A stretch of DNA of 64,000 nucleotides from the NCBI RefSeq assembly GCF_907165195.1, contig NZ_OU015584.1, positions 1,054,001 through 1,118,000 of the forward strand. Reading direction: 5' to 3'. Both the position numbers and the translations under genes were made by a program. The DNA is from Parvicella tangerina. Its GTDB lineage: Bacteria; Bacteroidota; Bacteroidia; Flavobacteriales_D; Parvicellaceae. Positions 32,160 through 40,815 of this stretch are shown here, in pieces; position 1 is the stretch's first letter, and the number at the start of each line of letters is the position of its first letter. The notes under the pieces are model-generated. The model worked only from the letters and a program-made list of their open reading frames with translations. It did no database searches and was not told the DNA's origin.

Positions 32160-33932
32160 GTGTTAAGGCAGACTATTCTCTTATTATTTTTCCTGATCAC
32201 AGAAATCGTGTGTTTTTCTCAAACACGAGATGAAATAGAAGCCTTGTGTTCGTTGGGGTACAATGATATTATTGGCGATCTCGAGGGTAAAAGAGATCAG
32301 TATGAAGAAGCACTTGCAGCGGCAAAGGAATTCGGAATGGACGATGAGGTTGCTCTGATTCTTGAACGTCTCGCGTTGATCAGTCACTACTTGCATGATT
32401 TTGAAAAAGCACTTAAGTACAGTTTTGAAGCCGTAGATTATTATGAGTCAAAAGGCGATCTTAAGAAGTTGGCAAACCTGTACACAGATCTTGGGTTTTC
32501 TATCAAACACATCCAACTTGATCGGAGTATAGAGTATTTCAGAGCGGCATTAAAGATTAATCAGTTGCAAAACATGGGAGCTGATCAAGCGAAGTACTTT
32601 AATAACTATGGTACTTTAATGGGAATGTCCGGAAAGTTGGATAGCGCCCTTTATTATCATTTAAAATCGTTGGAGGTTTGCATTGCCTATAAAGATTCAT
32701 TGGCGATGCCCTACAGTTTGAATAATGCGGCTGTTATCTACAGTAAAATGGGGTCGTATAAAAAGGCTTTTGAATTTATGGATCAAAGTGATGCCATTAG
32801 AAAACTCGAAGATAATGACCTTAGTTGGGCGGATAATTTAGCCTATCGAGCTGATATTTTCTACGAAATGGAAGCCTATGATAGCGCAGCTGTTTATTAT
32901 GAGCAAGCATTGGAACTTTCTCAAACATCAAAATTCGTAAATCTAATCACGTTTTCTTTGGAAAGGCTATCGTATTGTTACGAGAAACTCAATGATGCTG
33001 AACAAGCGATGAAGTATTATAAACTGCTCAATGAACACAAGGACAGTTTGTTGTCTGCAGAGACCAATGCAGCAATTGCCTCACTCCAGGAAGAGTTTAA
33101 TGCTGCTGAAAAACAAAAAAAAATTGCAGAACAATCTTTAGAGCTGACCAAGCAAGACCTTAAAATAGAGCGTCAGGAAAAGCGAGAACTTTATATAATC
33201 TTTAGTGTCTTGGCGCTCATACTTTTTGGAGGATGGGTCATCTATTTTCAAGTGAGAAAAAGAAAAACCGAACGATTGAAGCTAGAGCATGCAAAAGCAA
33301 TGGAAAAAGCTGAACTGGAAAAGCAGTTCGTAGAGGAGAAGTTGAGGATAGGCCGGGAACTGCACGATAGTATTGGAGCGCAATTAACATTCATGATCAG
33401 TTCGGTGGATAACCTTTCTTATTTGGAGAAGGAGGAGAAAGTATTGTTAAGGTTAAATAAGATCAGTGATTTTGGTAGAAATACGATGAAAGAGCTCAGA
33501 ACCACCATTTGGGCAATGAAAAATGATGATGGTACGCTCAATGATCTTGTTTTGAAAATTAATGAATTGAAAATAAGCGTTCAGGAGGTAATTGATTTGA
33601 AAGTGAGTGTTCGTCTCTCACTGGATCATCGGCTAAATGCTTTGGAATTGCTCAATCTTTATAGAATTGTACAGGAATTTGTCCAGAATACGGTGAAGTA
33701 TGCAGAGGCCTCCTTCGTGTCAATAGCATTTGATTTAATAGACGATAAGATTAATATGGTCTTAAAAGATGATGGAAAAGGTTTTGATGTGGCGGCCAAC
33801 CAGTATGCTGGAAACGGATTGGCAAACATGCAACAGCGATGTGAATCTATTAAAGGTAAGTTTCAGTTGTCGTCTGGAGCCGCAGGAACAGAGCTGGTAT
33901 GTACCCTGTCAGGGAGTGGTGAGAATACGTAG
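32160..33932 (+). CDS. Sensor histidine kinase with periplasmic TPR domain (NarX/DesK-type)
   Basis: A 590-residue protein with a signal peptide (MLRQTILLLFFLITEIVCFSQ), TPR repeats over residues ~50-310 (FEKALKYSFEAVDYYESKGD), and a coiled coil. One membrane helix follows (about 342-360, LYIIFSVLALILFGGWVIYF). The HisKA_3 core has His in GRELHDSIGAQLTFM, and a HATPase_c domain has DDGKGFDVAA and GNGLANMQQR. GTG at 32160 starts the signal peptide cleanly. The NarL-type regulator follows 62 nt later and is the likely partner. The sensed signal is unknown. Confidence 0.88.
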   Translation: MLRQTILLLFFLITEIVCFSQTRDEIEALCSLGYNDIIGDLEGKRDQYEEALAAAKEFGMDDEVALILERLALISHYLHDFEKALKYSFEAVDYYESKGDLKKLANLYTDLGFSIKHIQLDRSIEYFRAALKINQLQNMGADQAKYFNNYGTLMGMSGKLDSALYYHLKSLEVCIAYKDSLAMPYSLNNAAVIYSKMGSYKKAFEFMDQSDAIRKLEDNDLSWADNLAYRADIFYEMEAYDSAAVYYEQALELSQTSKFVNLITFSLERLSYCYEKLNDAEQAMKYYKLLNEHKDSLLSAETNAAIASLQEEFNAAEKQKKIAEQSLELTKQDLKIERQEKRELYIIFSVLALILFGGWVIYFQVRKRKTERLKLEHAKAMEKAELEKQFVEEKLRIGRELHDSIGAQLTFMISSVDNLSYLEKEEKVLLRLNKISDFGRNTMKELRTTIWAMKNDDGTLNDLVLKINELKISVQEVIDLKVSVRLSLDHRLNALELLNLYRIVQEFVQNTVKYAEASFVSIAFDLIDDKINMVLKDDGKGFDVAANQYAGNGLANMQQRCESIKGKFQLSSGAAGTELVCTLSGSGENT

Positions 33933-33994
33933 AGTTGCGTATATGAAGCGGTTTGGAATAAGCTAAATTTGTGTTGAATTAAAACGAAAATGTC

Positions 33995-34645
33995 ATGATA
34001 AAGGTTGCTGTAGCTGAGGATAATGATTTTTTAGCAGAATCTATCAAAGAAAAGCTATCCCTTTTTGAGGGTGAGCTGAAGTATAAATATAGAGGAAGGA
34101 ATGGCAGCCACTTGCTAGCTTTGTTGGAGGAAGATGCTAACCTGGATCTGATCCTAATGGATATTGAAATGCCAATGATGAACGGTATCAAGGCTACGGA
34201 ACAAATCAAACTAAAGTACCCACATATCAAAGTGATCATGCTTACAGTCTTTGATGATGAGGAAAATATTTTTAATGCAATTCGGGCTGGTGCTGATGGA
34301 TACTTGTTAAAAGATGAATCTCCAAAAGTCGTGTTTGAAGGAATCAAACAAATGATGAATGGAGGTGCTCCAATGTCTCCGGCTATTGCGGCTAAAACTC
34401 TAAAATTGCTGCGAAATCCTCTTGCTGATATGGCAGGTCAAAAATCTGAGGATTATGAATTGACGAAAAGGGAAGTTCAGGTTTTGGAACAACTTTGTAC
34501 GGGATTAGATTATAAGTCGATAGGTGAGAACTTGAACATTAGTACAGGAACTGTTAGAAAACACATCGAGAATATTTACAGTAAACTTCATGTAAATAAT
34601 AAAGTAGAGGCGATAAATAAAGCCAACAGGGAACGTCTTGTCTGA
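33995..34645 (+). CDS. NarL/LuxR-type response regulator
   Basis: A 216-residue regulator with a receiver domain (phospho-acceptor Asp56 in LILMDIEMP, Thr/Lys in VIMLTVF and GYLLKDES) and a LuxR-type HTH (LTKREVQVLEQLCTGLDYKS, STGTVRKHIENIYSKL). It is the partner of the upstream histidine kinase. Targets cannot be assigned. Its stop lies 2 nt from the stop of the convergent S9 peptidase gene. Confidence 0.93.
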   Translation: MIKVAVAEDNDFLAESIKEKLSLFEGELKYKYRGRNGSHLLALLEEDANLDLILMDIEMPMMNGIKATEQIKLKYPHIKVIMLTVFDDEENIFNAIRAGADGYLLKDESPKVVFEGIKQMMNGGAPMSPAIAAKTLKLLRNPLADMAGQKSEDYELTKREVQVLEQLCTGLDYKSIGENLNISTGTVRKHIENIYSKLHVNNKVEAINKANRERLV

Positions 34646-34647
34646 GT

Positions 34648-36786
34648 TTACTCAGTAATACCCTCTAGCATAAACATAAACGCATATTCTCTTGCCACTT
34701 CTTTGAGGTATTCAAATCTGCCACTAGCTCCTCCATGTCCGGCACTCATGTTGGTATGTAGCAAAACTAGATTGGTGTCTGTTTTCATGGTTCGCAACTT
34801 GGCAACCCATTTTGCAGGTTCCCAATATTGAACTTGTGAATCGTGAAAACCAGTGGTGATCAACATGTTTGTATACGCCTGTTCTTTAACTTGATCGTAA
34901 GGAGAGTAACTGAGCATGTAGTCGTAATACTCCTTATTGTTCGGGTTGCCCCATTCATCATATTCGCCAGTAGTCAGGGGAATAGATTCATCCAGCATTG
35001 TGGTTACCACATCAACAAAGGGAACTTGAGCAATGATTCCGTTGTAAAGATCCGAACCTTCGTTTGAAACTACCCCCATGAGTAGCCCCCCTGCAGATCC
35101 GCCCATCGCATAGCAATGATCAGAAGAGGTATAGCCTTTTTCAATAAGGAATTTTGTGCAGTCCATAAAGTCGTTGAAAGTATTCCATTTTTTCAGTAGT
35201 TTGCCATCTTCGTACCACTTCCTTCCTAACTCCTGACCTCCTCTTATGTGCGCAATGGCAAAGACAAAACCTCGATTCAGCAAACTGATTCTGGAGCTAC
35301 TAAAGTAAGGATCTTCACTACTACCATAGCTACCGTAGGCATAAAGCAAAAGTGGTGTTTCTGCTCCTAATTTCGTGGTGTTTTTGTACACGAGTGAAAT
35401 GGGAACTTTTACTCCGTCTCTGGCAGTAGCAAATAATCTTTTAGATGTGTATTCATTTGGATCATATCCTCCAACGATTTCTTGTTGTTTTAGAATCTCT
35501 TGATCCTTGGTCTCCATGTCAAATTCATAAGTTGTTCCTGGAGTAGTAAGAGAGGAATACCAAAACCTCAGTTTTGAGGTGTTGTATTCAGAGTTTCCTG
35601 AGGTATATGCTACATAAGAGTTATCATTAAATGGTAAATAATATTCTTCTCCACCATTGGATGGGATAATACGAATATGATTCAATCCCTTACTTCTTTC
35701 TTCGATGACAAGGAAATTTTCAAATACGGTAAGGTATTCCAGTAAAACATCGTCTCTGTGAGGGATTAAGGTCTTCCAACAATCCGATTTCGTACAACCT
35801 GACTCAGCCGTCATCAACTGAAAGTTTGTCGCACCATCTTTGTTCGTCAAAACATAGAATAAATCATCCTTAGCATGATAAACCGAGTATTCTAAGCCTT
35901 TAGTTCTTGGATGGAAAACTTGAAATTGTCCATTGGGATTGTCTGATGATAGGATTAATGTTTCAGTCGTAAGAGTGGAGTAGTTTTCAATCATAATATA
36001 TGCATCAGACTTCGATCTAAAAACATAGGTGGAGAAAGTGTCATCTTCCTCGAAATAAACTTCTTCATCTTCAGAGGCAAGATCTCCCAATTGATGCTTC
36101 ATTACTTTGTCTGATCGCAGTGTTTGAGGGTTTTGAGCGCTGTAGAACAGGGTGGTGTTGTCGTCAGCCCAAGCCAGACTGCCATCGCCATATTGTAAAA
36201 CTTCTGGATAGATTTCACCCGTAACTAAGTTCTTAATTTGAATATCGTAAAGTCTTCTGGAAAGTGTATCAATCGCAAAAGCCATTAATTCATTGTTCGG
36301 ACTGATCTCATAGCCACCCATATCGAAGTATTCATACCCTTCAGCCAATTCATTTCCATCAAGCAAAACCTGTTCTGCAGTGAAGTTTCTGTCTTTTGAT
36401 CGAACGTAGATCGGATATTCACCTCCTTCCACAGTTTTCGTCTTGTAATAATAACCATTGCGGTAAACAGGAACACTTTCATCTTGTTCCTTCATTCGGC
36501 CTTTCATTTCTTGGTACAGTTCTTCTTGAAGCGACTCGGTTTCAGCCATTTGTGTGGCGGTGTAATTATTCTCGGCTTCCAGATAGGCTTTTACTTCTGG
36601 GTTTTTACGGTCATTCAACCAGTAATAGTTATCAATGCGTTCATCACCATGCGCGGTTAATGTATGTGGCTTAATCTTACAAACAGGTGGTTTCATATTG
36701 GTTGGGTTCGAAGCAGAACTTTTTTCAGTATTTTCTGAGCAGCTCAAGAAAAACAGGATGGTGGATAAAAAGAATATTTTCTTCAT
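34648..36786 (-). CDS. S9 family oligopeptidase lipoprotein (prolyl oligopeptidase / oligopeptidase B type)
   Basis: A 712-residue serine peptidase. A lipoprotein signal ends at FFLSC (Cys16). A beta-propeller (about 60-430) precedes the alpha/beta hydrolase domain with nucleophile Ser in GGSAGGLLMG, Asp in TGFHDSQVQYWEP, and His in NMSAGHGGASGR. The residues after the Ser match oligopeptidase B (cleavage after basic residues) more than classical POP. It is probably periplasmic or attached to the outer membrane. A -7 box is at 36803-36810. Confidence 0.93.
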   Translation of the reverse strand: MKKIFFLSTILFFLSCSENTEKSSASNPTNMKPPVCKIKPHTLTAHGDERIDNYYWLNDRKNPEVKAYLEAENNYTATQMAETESLQEELYQEMKGRMKEQDESVPVYRNGYYYKTKTVEGGEYPIYVRSKDRNFTAEQVLLDGNELAEGYEYFDMGGYEISPNNELMAFAIDTLSRRLYDIQIKNLVTGEIYPEVLQYGDGSLAWADDNTTLFYSAQNPQTLRSDKVMKHQLGDLASEDEEVYFEEDDTFSTYVFRSKSDAYIMIENYSTLTTETLILSSDNPNGQFQVFHPRTKGLEYSVYHAKDDLFYVLTNKDGATNFQLMTAESGCTKSDCWKTLIPHRDDVLLEYLTVFENFLVIEERSKGLNHIRIIPSNGGEEYYLPFNDNSYVAYTSGNSEYNTSKLRFWYSSLTTPGTTYEFDMETKDQEILKQQEIVGGYDPNEYTSKRLFATARDGVKVPISLVYKNTTKLGAETPLLLYAYGSYGSSEDPYFSSSRISLLNRGFVFAIAHIRGGQELGRKWYEDGKLLKKWNTFNDFMDCTKFLIEKGYTSSDHCYAMGGSAGGLLMGVVSNEGSDLYNGIIAQVPFVDVVTTMLDESIPLTTGEYDEWGNPNNKEYYDYMLSYSPYDQVKEQAYTNMLITTGFHDSQVQYWEPAKWVAKLRTMKTDTNLVLLHTNMSAGHGGASGRFEYLKEVAREYAFMFMLEGITE

Positions 36787-36802
36787 AGTGAATTTGTTGT
36801 GA

Positions 36803-36810
36803 CAAATATA
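36803..36810 (-). promoter_or_regulatory. S9 peptidase promoter -7 box (TATATTTG)
   Basis: An exact TAnnTTTG match on the minus strand, 16 nt before the ATG. Confidence 0.45.
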
Positions 36811-36828
36811 GACAAACCATTATTGTGC

Positions 36829-37764
36829 TCATATTCCGATAATATCAAGGTCTTTATTTTGATAATTCGAAACAGAGAGTCTAGGGGTTACGAGTTCTTT
36901 AATTAACGTTGAAAGCGTTTGAATCGTTTTGGGGTTGACAACCTGACGGTAGCTTACAATACTTATTTCACGTACAGGAATTGGTTTTTTAAATGGACTC
37001 AGTTTACGCTTGCGCTGCTCAGGAAGTTGAAGGCAATAGAGTTCAGGAAGTAATGTTAACCCTCCAAACTGATCGGTGATATTGATTAATGTTTCAAAAG
37101 AATTAGCCTCAAGTCGTAGCTTGGATTCATCAACTTTTTTCTCTTGAAGTTCACATATCGTAATGGCTTGATTTCTGAAGCAGTGTCCTTCTTCCAAAAG
37201 CCATATCTCTTTGTTTTTCACTTCGCTGGAGGTGATGTAATCTTTCTTTGAATTATCAAGCCCATAGACCAACATAGGTTCATAATAAAGGATGTATTCC
37301 TCTAGGGTATCCTCATTCAACGGAGTGGCAAGAATGCCTAGGTCAATCTTGTCCATTTGAAGATGATGGACGATTTCTTCAGTAGTAATTTCGTTTACGA
37401 TGAGTTTGAGGTCAGGGTAGCTTTTCATGATTTCAGGAAGAATGATCGGCAACAAGGAGGAGGCGATAGTAGGAATTATTCCTATTCTAATCGTCCCAGA
37501 CATAAAACTGTCCGTTTCTTTGATTCCAATGAGTTCACGCTGAAGACTGAGGATATTTCTTGCTTTTTCCATCACCTCTAGTCCCTGATCTGTTGTTTTA
37601 ATGGGTTTATGCGAACGGTCGAAAATGGAGAACCCAAGTTCTTCCTCTAGCTTAATGATCATTGCACTGAGCGTAGCTTGTGTCACATGACAACTCTCTG
37701 CTGCTTTTCCAAAGTGCTGATGCCGATGAACGGCCAGAATATATTCTAATTGCTGAAAATTCAT
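36829..37764 (-). CDS. oxyR: OxyR, hydrogen-peroxide-responsive LysR-type regulator
   Basis: A 311-residue LysR-type protein. It has an N-terminal winged HTH (FGKAAESCHVTQATLSAMI, about 18-36) and a C-terminal sensor domain. The redox pair is conserved: GHC-FRNQAITI-C places Cys195 and Cys204 with the same 8-residue spacing as E. coli Cys199/Cys208, which form a disulphide on peroxide exposure. In Bacteroidota OxyR activates ahpC, dps and related genes; an ahpC-trx-dps cluster lies 2.4 kb away. An ATAG-N7-CTAT dyad sits in its own leader. Confidence 0.93.
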   Translation of the reverse strand: MNFQQLEYILAVHRHQHFGKAAESCHVTQATLSAMIIKLEEELGFSIFDRSHKPIKTTDQGLEVMEKARNILSLQRELIGIKETDSFMSGTIRIGIIPTIASSLLPIILPEIMKSYPDLKLIVNEITTEEIVHHLQMDKIDLGILATPLNEDTLEEYILYYEPMLVYGLDNSKKDYITSSEVKNKEIWLLEEGHCFRNQAITICELQEKKVDESKLRLEANSFETLINITDQFGGLTLLPELYCLQLPEQRKRKLSPFKKPIPVREISIVSYRQVVNPKTIQTLSTLIKELVTPRLSVSNYQNKDLDIIGI

Positions 37765-37765
37765 G

Positions 37766-37780
37766 ATAGATAATAACTAT
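37766..37780. promoter_or_regulatory. OxyR-like half operator in the oxyR leader
   Basis: ATAG (37766-37769), 7 nt, CTAT (37777-37780), extended to TGATAG-N7-CTATCA. This equals half of the OxyR consensus (ATAG-N7-CTAT-N7-ATAG-N7-CTAT). It lies between the -7 box and the oxyR ATG, a position suited to negative autoregulation. Confidence 0.6.
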
Positions 37781-37788
37781 CAAAGATA
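37781..37788 (-). promoter_or_regulatory. oxyR promoter -7 box (TATCTTTG)
   Basis: An exact TAnnTTTG match on the minus strand, 16 nt before the oxyR ATG and directly next to the ATAG-N7-CTAT dyad. Confidence 0.45.
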
Positions 37789-37807
37789 AGTATCAATTTG
37801 ACATTAA

Positions 37808-40018
37808 TTAACGAATAAGGTTCACATGACCTTTAGCCTTTTTGTACTCTAATTGACCTTCTTCCTTATAATTTAAGGTCCATATATAACTATTTTCTGG
37901 AACTACTTTTCCGTTGAATTTTCCATCCCAGGTCTCACTGATGTCACTAGATTCCCAGATTAATTGTCCCCAGCGATTAAATATCCTTAGGTGATATTCT
38001 GCAGGGATTACGCCAGAAAAAACAGGGCCGAATAGGTCGTTGATACCGTCATTATTTGGAGTGAATGTGTTAGGAATGTAAAAGGAAAGCTCGTTCTGAA
38101 CTTCAATATCTTTACAGTTAATCGTTTCACACCCAAAAGAATTCGTGGCCGTTAAACAGATCGTGTAAGTAGCTGGAGTAGCAGGAAGATCTACCACTAC
38201 GGTCTCAGATTGAGAGGTTTGACTTAACCCGTTGTCTCCGAATAATTGCCAAAAGACTTGATCCGTGTTAATCGATGTATTTGTCAGTTCCAGACTACTA
38301 TTTTCTGTGGTGATTAGCTGGGGAGAATAGGTGAAATTGGCGATTGGTGTAGGGGTTGCTTCTATGTAATTAGAGTAGGTCGTGGTTGATGTGCATCCCA
38401 CTGAAGAAGTCACGGTGTAACTGATATCGTATTCTCCAGATACGAACGTATGAGATGCTTGATCACAACTGGTGCTGGTATTTCCATCACCGAAGTCCCA
38501 AAGGCATGAGGTGTTTGATGATGTACTTGAAAAAGTAACGCTCAGAGGAGAGCATCCATAGAGCGTGTCTGCAACAAAGTTGGAGTTGGGTGAAGGGTTA
38601 ATAACCAGAGAGAACGTATCTGCAATAGCGGTACAGCCTGATGTAGTAACGGGTGTGACTTCAATGTCGACTGCTATGGGAGAACCGGTTCCGTTGTTCG
38701 CAATAAAGTCAGGCAAGTTTCCAGAACCACTGACACCAAAACCAACATTTTGTCCAGAAATAACGTTCCAATTGGTGTTTAGTCCAGATGGTTGAGTTTG
38801 AAATGGCGTGAAAGCAACTAAATCACCGCTGCATACCGATAAGTCAGCATAGCTATTCATCGTTGGACTTTCTGTTATGGTTAGTGTTGTCGTAGCATTG
38901 GGTGCGCAATTTGCACTTGGTACGTAGGTTATTGTATACGTTCCTGAAGTGCTGGTTGAAGCTGTTACCTCACCATTTGATGGATTTATAGACAACCCTG
39001 TCGGAGTAGAAGAAAAAGTCCCATTAGTAGACCCAATTATTGAAGGTGAAGAAGGTTGATCAGAACTGCAAAACGTTGCCGAAGAATAAGAAATCTCTGT
39101 TTCGTCATAAACAGTTAGGGAAAAAGTGTAAGTATCCGTGTGGGTGCCACATCCACTGGTAACTGCAGCAGAAGAAGTGGCCGTTAATGTCACGGTGTAC
39201 GTTCCTGGAGATGAATAAGTGTGTTGAGGGAATTGTAAGCTTGAAGTATTCCCATCGCCAAAGTCCCAGGACCACTGATCAGGACAGGGGTATGACCAGT
39301 CGTTAAAATCATATTCTCCGAAGTTTCCAGTACATGAAGCGGTAGCATTCGCCTCGATGGAAGCGTCACAAATTGTCCAATTGTCTATTGTCGCTCCGTA
39401 GTTATTACATTGTGTCCCTGTGGATATTCTAAACCTAAATTCAACCTGAGGCAGCCCGCCCAGTGATGAAATACATTTCCTTACCGTCACCCAATTCGTG
39501 GGAGCACCCGTTCCACTAAAGCAACCACCCACATTTCCTCCCCAGTTGTCTGGGTAGTTGTACCAGTTTAATTCATAACATCCACCATTTCCTGCCGGAG
39601 GAGATACAATTTGCCAGGATGTTCCTCCGTCTGTGCTATATTCCATCCAGATCTCATCATAAGAAGTGCTGGCCTCATTGCTCCAGTAAAAATAGAACTC
39701 GAGATAGGGATCGGTAACTTGAGAAAAGTCATATACTGGAGATCTCGCCCACGAATCTTCATTGGAGTTATACGTACTTGTTGGCGTATTTCCTCCAAGA
39801 ATCAAACAGTTGCCACCTCCTGTGATGTCGTCTGCAATATGGAGTTTATTAGGGTTTGCGTAGGTCCATGAGGAATTGCTGCCACCAAATGTCCAGGGGT
39901 TACCATTGTCAAAGTTCTCTGAAACACATCCATTTGCTGGTACAGTTATTTGGCTATAAACCAAAGCATTTTTTAGCAGTAGTAGTGTTGCAAAAATTAT
40001 GAACTGATTCAGGCGCAT
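37808..40018 (-). CDS. Exported PKD-domain protein with T9SS type B sorting domain
   Basis: A 736-residue secreted protein. The ATG at 40018 gives a signal peptide (FIIFATLLLLKNALVYSQ). The first ~200 residues form a MAM/jelly-roll-like domain (DPYLEFYFYWSNEASTSYDE), followed by PKD modules marked by WSWDFGDGNTSSLQFPQHTY and CLWDFGDGNTSTS. The end (NTFTPNNDGINDLFGPV, FNRWGQLIWESS, WDGKFNGKVVPENSYIW) is a gliding-motility-associated type B domain. It is a likely surface protein. It lies upstream of oxyR on the same strand (43-bp gap) and is divergent from ahpC; whether peroxide controls it is open. TAATTTTG at 40039-40046 is its probable -7 box. Confidence 0.83.
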   Translation of the reverse strand: MRLNQFIIFATLLLLKNALVYSQITVPANGCVSENFDNGNPWTFGGSNSSWTYANPNKLHIADDITGGGNCLILGGNTPTSTYNSNEDSWARSPVYDFSQVTDPYLEFYFYWSNEASTSYDEIWMEYSTDGGTSWQIVSPPAGNGGCYELNWYNYPDNWGGNVGGCFSGTGAPTNWVTVRKCISSLGGLPQVEFRFRISTGTQCNNYGATIDNWTICDASIEANATASCTGNFGEYDFNDWSYPCPDQWSWDFGDGNTSSLQFPQHTYSSPGTYTVTLTATSSAAVTSGCGTHTDTYTFSLTVYDETEISYSSATFCSSDQPSSPSIIGSTNGTFSSTPTGLSINPSNGEVTASTSTSGTYTITYVPSANCAPNATTTLTITESPTMNSYADLSVCSGDLVAFTPFQTQPSGLNTNWNVISGQNVGFGVSGSGNLPDFIANNGTGSPIAVDIEVTPVTTSGCTAIADTFSLVINPSPNSNFVADTLYGCSPLSVTFSSTSSNTSCLWDFGDGNTSTSCDQASHTFVSGEYDISYTVTSSVGCTSTTTYSNYIEATPTPIANFTYSPQLITTENSSLELTNTSINTDQVFWQLFGDNGLSQTSQSETVVVDLPATPATYTICLTATNSFGCETINCKDIEVQNELSFYIPNTFTPNNDGINDLFGPVFSGVIPAEYHLRIFNRWGQLIWESSDISETWDGKFNGKVVPENSYIWTLNYKEEGQLEYKKAKGHVNLIR

Positions 40019-40038
40019 AAACTTATCTTCTCTCGGTG

Positions 40039-40046
40039 CAAAATTA
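40039..40046 (-). promoter_or_regulatory. -7 box (TAATTTTG) of the T9SS/PKD gene
   Basis: An exact TAnnTTTG match on the minus strand, 20 nt before the ATG at 40018; it confirms the shorter start. Confidence 0.45.
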
Positions 40047-40050
40047 CTCA

Positions 40051-40074
40051 ATTGACATGAGAATGCATGTCAAT
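40051..40074. promoter_or_regulatory. Inverted repeat in the T9SS/ahpC divergent region
   Basis: ATTGACATG, 6 nt, CATGTCAAT: perfect 9-bp arms. It abuts the OxyR-like site on one side and the -7 box of the T9SS gene on the other. It could bind a second regulator or OxyR. Confidence 0.45.
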
Positions 40075-40109
40075 AGTTTTTGTCTATATAATATATAGTT
40101 TATTTCGTT
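40073..40109. promoter_or_regulatory. OxyR-like operator upstream of ahpC
   Basis: ATAG (40073-40076), N7, CTAT (40084-40087), N7, ATAG (40095-40098), N7, CGTT (40106-40109; consensus CTAT). Three of four elements are exact and all spacings are 7 nt, as in the E. coli OxyR consensus. It ends at the ahpC -33 element, the place for an activator. Confidence 0.7.
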
Positions 40110-40139
40110 TGTGTCTATATGTTGTCTCCAGTAAGTTTG
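40108..40139 (+). promoter_or_regulatory. ahpC promoter TTTG-N20-TAAGTTTG
   Basis: TTTG at 40108-40111 and TAAGTTTG at 40132-40139 (exact TAnnTTTG) with a 20-bp spacer. The -7 box ends 36 nt before the ahpC ATG, and the OxyR-like site abuts the -33 element. Confidence 0.65.
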
Positions 40140-40175
40140 TATCGAAATCAATTACAAATCAAAAAAATAAATATT

Positions 40176-40802
40176 ATGGCAGTAATAGGACAACAATTTC
40201 CAAACTTAACGGTAAACGCGATGGACGAAATGGGAGATACCTTTTCGTTGAACGTGCTAGATGAGGCAAAGAATAATAAACAGAAAGTGCTTCTGTTTTG
40301 GTATCCAAAGGACTTTACCTTCGTTTGCCCGACAGAGTTGCATGCGTTTCAGGCTGCACTGGCCGAATTTGAGAAACGAAACACCAAGATCATTGGTGCT
40401 TCATGCGATACAGCTGAAGTTCATTTTGCTTGGCTTAACACAGCTAAAGATAATGGAGGAATTGAAGGGGTTACCTACCCAATTTTGGCTGATAGTAATC
40501 GGAATTTAGCGAAAACTCTAGGCATACTGGATAGTCAAACTTCGCCAGATAGTGATGATCTACTAAGTGGTGATCATGTTACCTACCGAGCAACTTATCT
40601 GATTGACGAAGATGGTGTGGTTTTTCATGAAGGCATTAATCACATGCCGCTAGGAAGAAATGTGAATGAGTTTCTTAGATTAATTGATGCTTACACGCAT
40701 GTTCAACAGCATGGAGAAGTATGCCCTGCTAACTGGGAGGAAGGAAAGGAAGCAATGAAAGCCGATTCAAAAGGTGTTGCAGAGTATTTGTCGAATCATT
40801 AA
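40176..40802 (+). CDS. ahpC: Typical 2-Cys peroxiredoxin (AhpC/Prx1)
   Basis: A 208-residue thiol peroxidase that reduces H2O2 and organic peroxides. It has the peroxidatic Cys51 in FVCPTELHAF, the resolving Cys183 in HGEVCPANWEEG, and a C-terminal arm. I use the ATG at 40176 (MAVIGQQFPNLTV), not an in-frame ATG 19 codons earlier, because the -7 box lies between them. It is first in a four-gene oxidative-stress cluster (ahpC-trx-DUF6952-dps). No ahpF is present, so the downstream thioredoxin may be the reductant. Confidence 0.95.
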   Translation: MAVIGQQFPNLTVNAMDEMGDTFSLNVLDEAKNNKQKVLLFWYPKDFTFVCPTELHAFQAALAEFEKRNTKIIGASCDTAEVHFAWLNTAKDNGGIEGVTYPILADSNRNLAKTLGILDSQTSPDSDDLLSGDHVTYRATYLIDEDGVVFHEGINHMPLGRNVNEFLRLIDAYTHVQQHGEVCPANWEEGKEAMKADSKGVAEYLSNH

Positions 40803-40815
40803 AATAACGATCAAA

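Noticed and set aside
40119-40175. N-terminal extension of the peroxiredoxin
   Set aside because: The -7 promoter box (40132-40139) lies within it, and the family starts at MAVIGQQFP.
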